Below are positions 62,587 through 64,000 of a DNA stretch of 64,000 nt, piece by piece. The stretch comes from UKL13-2 sp043744255 (GTDB lineage: Bacteria > Pseudomonadota > Gammaproteobacteria > Burkholderiales > Usitatibacteraceae). Location of the stretch: assembly GCA_043744255.1 (NCBI GenBank), contig JAYTVA010000117.1, positions 1-64,000 of the forward strand. The letters are read 5' to 3'. Each line of letters starts with the position of its first letter. Position 1 is the stretch's first letter. The position numbers and the translations under genes are program-made. The notes beneath the pieces were generated by a model. That model was not told the DNA's origin. It did no database searches and worked only from the letters and a program-made list of their open reading frames with translations.

Positions 62587-63036
62587 ATGACCCGTATCGT
62601 CATCGCCGTTGATGGCTCAGAGCCATCGCTCGCCGCCGTGCAGGCACTCATCAAGCACCGCCCGCTATTCAAAGATCCATTCGACATCCATTTGATCCAC
62701 ATCTGCCTGCCGATTCCGCGGCTGTACGGCGCGCACTATGTGGTGGATGCCGCCACCATTGAGCGCATCGTGCGCGAGGATGCCGAGCAAGCACTGATCA
62801 GCAGCAAAATACTTCTCGACAAATGGGGCGTGGCGTACACGAGCGCGCATTATGTTGGCGAGATTGCGCCCATGGTGGCAAGCGTCGCCGAAGAAAAGAA
62901 AGCCGATTTTATCTATGTCGGCGCGCGCGGCCTCGGCGCATTTCGCGGCGCGATTCTGGGCTCGACGACGATGAAATTGCTCCAAGTGGCGAAGACACCG
63001 GTGGTGGTTATCCACGCCGAGGAAAGTGCAAAGTAG
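62587..63036 (+). CDS. Universal stress protein (UspA family)
   Basis: 149 residues, one Usp domain. It starts MTRIVIAVDGSEPSLAAV, and the ATP-binding motif G-x2-G-x9-G-S/T appears as GARGLGAFRGAILGSTT. The end is TPVVVIHAEES. It is likely a cytosolic stress protein induced at low oxygen, given the FNR-type box upstream. AGAGGAGAA precedes the ATG. Confidence 0.88.
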   Translation: MTRIVIAVDGSEPSLAAVQALIKHRPLFKDPFDIHLIHICLPIPRLYGAHYVVDAATIERIVREDAEQALISSKILLDKWGVAYTSAHYVGEIAPMVASVAEEKKADFIYVGARGLGAFRGAILGSTTMKLLQVAKTPVVVIHAEESAK

Positions 63037-63178
63037 TCACACCCGCACACGGCGCAACCGCATCGCGTTGGTAATCACTGATACCGCCGTTGATGGGCGC
63101 CAATCTGCCGACACCGGCACAACGCAGGGTTCCTTCATGGCACCCGCCGGTTCGCACCAAGAACCGAACGGAGGTTAT

Positions 63179-63424
63179 ATGCATAAAGCTGATGTAGACG
63201 AAAATGCCACCGCGCCACGAGACTCGCGTCACGTGGCATGGTTGATCGCGGCACTGATGGTGGCGGTGATTGCTGCGTTTTTCGTATTGCGCGAACACTG
63301 GGGACATGCGCTCGGCTATGCGCCTTACCTGTTGCTACTGGCTTGTCCGTTTATGCACCTGTTTATGCACCATGGTCATGGCAGCGAAACGCACAGATCG
63401 GATGCGCAGCATCGATCCCCGTGA
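63179..63424 (+). CDS. DUF2933 family small membrane protein
   Basis: 81 residues with two TM segments. The end has the family pattern HWGHALGYAPYLLLLACP then FMHLFMHHGHG, rich in His. DUF2933 proteins often neighbour copper-resistance genes, as here, and the His/Met cluster could bind metal. GGAGGT precedes the ATG at 63179. Confidence 0.75.
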   Translation: MHKADVDENATAPRDSRHVAWLIAALMVAVIAAFFVLREHWGHALGYAPYLLLLACPFMHLFMHHGHGSETHRSDAQHRSP

Positions 63425-63545
63425 CTAGTTGGCGGAACAGGGGTGGCCAGTTCGGCCTCTGCGGTCGGTTGGAAGTCGCCAATCGATGTTGCAGCTTCCG
63501 GCTGAAAAAACGTAGCATCGAAGCGACAACTGGGTGACACGGGCG

Positions 63546-64000
63546 ATGTCACGAATATCGCATCTTTGCTCGCGGCGCGCGCTTGGTGTTGTTGCTGCGA
63601 CCGTTGTCATTGGCTTCGTGCTTTGGTTCGCACTGGCGGATCGCGAACGAGTTCACATCTACGCTGGCGACGCCCCGCCGCAACCGGCCGCGATAACCCA
63701 ACCGATAAAATTTGCATTGGTGCTGGGCGGCGGCGGCCCGCGCGGCGTTGCGCACATTGGCGTGCTGAAGGTGCTGGAAAAAAACGGCATCGTGCCCGAT
63801 CTCATTGTCGGCTCGAGCATGGGGGCGATGATGGGGGTGTTGTATGCGGCCAATCCTGATGCCAACGCACTTGAACGTTTGGCCGTTGATTTCGACACCA
63901 CCAGCGCATGGCGTGACCTGACGCTCACGCGCAACCCGTGGCTCAAAGGCGATCAACTCGAAGCGATCCTGAGAACGCGGATCGGTACAAAACCACTCCA
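63546..64000 (+). CDS. Patatin-like phospholipase, partial (3' end outside window)
   Basis: The frame opens at ATG 63546 and is still open at the window end, giving 151 residues. An N-terminal TM anchor (RALGVVAATVVIGFVLWFAL) precedes the patatin core: oxyanion loop LGGGGPRGVAHIGVLKVLE and nucleophile elbow VGSSMGAMMG. The catalytic Asp would lie beyond the window. It is probably a membrane-anchored lipid acyl hydrolase of the RssA/YchK type. Confidence 0.85.
   Translation, partial: MSRISHLCSRRALGVVAATVVIGFVLWFALADRERVHIYAGDAPPQPAAITQPIKFALVLGGGGPRGVAHIGVLKVLEKNGIVPDLIVGSSMGAMMGVLYAANPDANALERLAVDFDTTSAWRDLTLTRNPWLKGDQLEAILRTRIGTKPL

Overview
The window looks like chromosomal DNA of a Betaproteobacterium, probably an uncultivated Burkholderiales/Nitrosomonadales-type organism recovered by metagenomics. 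This is inferred from the DUF3683-type FAD/Fe-S oxidoreductase, a Bug/TctC receptor, a PhaC/PhaB/phasin set, NnrS and typical dispersed intergenic palindromes. No rRNA, tRNA, CRISPR array, transposase or integrase was found. The first ~1.4 kb has a much more GC-rich third-codon position than the rest. The switch falls inside one reading frame at a conserved glycine-rich FAD-binding motif, so the left edge may be an assembly chimera or a recombination point.

Layout. 1-4.7 kb: a partial glycerol-3-phosphate-type binding protein and a 1305-residue FAD/Fe-S oxidoreductase. 5-10.4 kb: a polyamine-related block (8-TM protein, DUF350, YgiC-like ATP-grasp ligase, YgiB-like lipoprotein, speE, speD). 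10.6-16.7 kb: transketolase, alpha/beta hydrolase, FAH-family enzyme with a Bug receptor, and a SET-domain protein. 17.2-31.5 kb: a low-oxygen/redox island with an archaeal-like Prs and AMP/thymidine phosphorylase pair, two response regulators, an FNR-type regulator, phasin, DksA-like protein, PhaC, PhaB, NnrS and B12-dependent NrdJ. Two copies of a structured ~165-bp element flank nnrS-nrdJ.

32.2-53.2 kb is the most striking region: nine c-type cytochromes with 36 CXXCH motifs in all. With them are an outer-membrane beta-barrel, a parvulin foldase, two NHL-propeller lipoproteins, a pair of unknown helical secreted proteins, System II cytochrome c maturation genes (ResB, CcsA, a TlpA-like thioredoxin), a TPR protein and two Reg_prop beta-propellers. 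Seven classes of component occur as paralogous pairs. The tetraheme protein, and the N-terminus of the 11-heme protein, resemble the doubled-CXXCH family that includes filament-forming OmcE of Geobacter. I infer an outer-membrane/extracellular electron conduit, possibly with a cytochrome filament, that carries its own haem-attachment machinery.

53.3-64 kb: hemN, a lipoprotein, an SdpI-like membrane protein, a cusCBA-like Cu/Ag efflux operon with a Cys-rich small protein, a universal stress protein, a DUF2933 protein and the start of a patatin. TTGAT-N4-ATCAA (FNR-type) boxes precede hemN, the SdpI-like gene, the UspA gene, the dksA/phasin divergon and (one mismatch) nnrS. The FNR-type protein encoded at 21.9 kb has the matching ETVSR recognition helix, so much of the island is probably an anaerobiosis/NO regulon.
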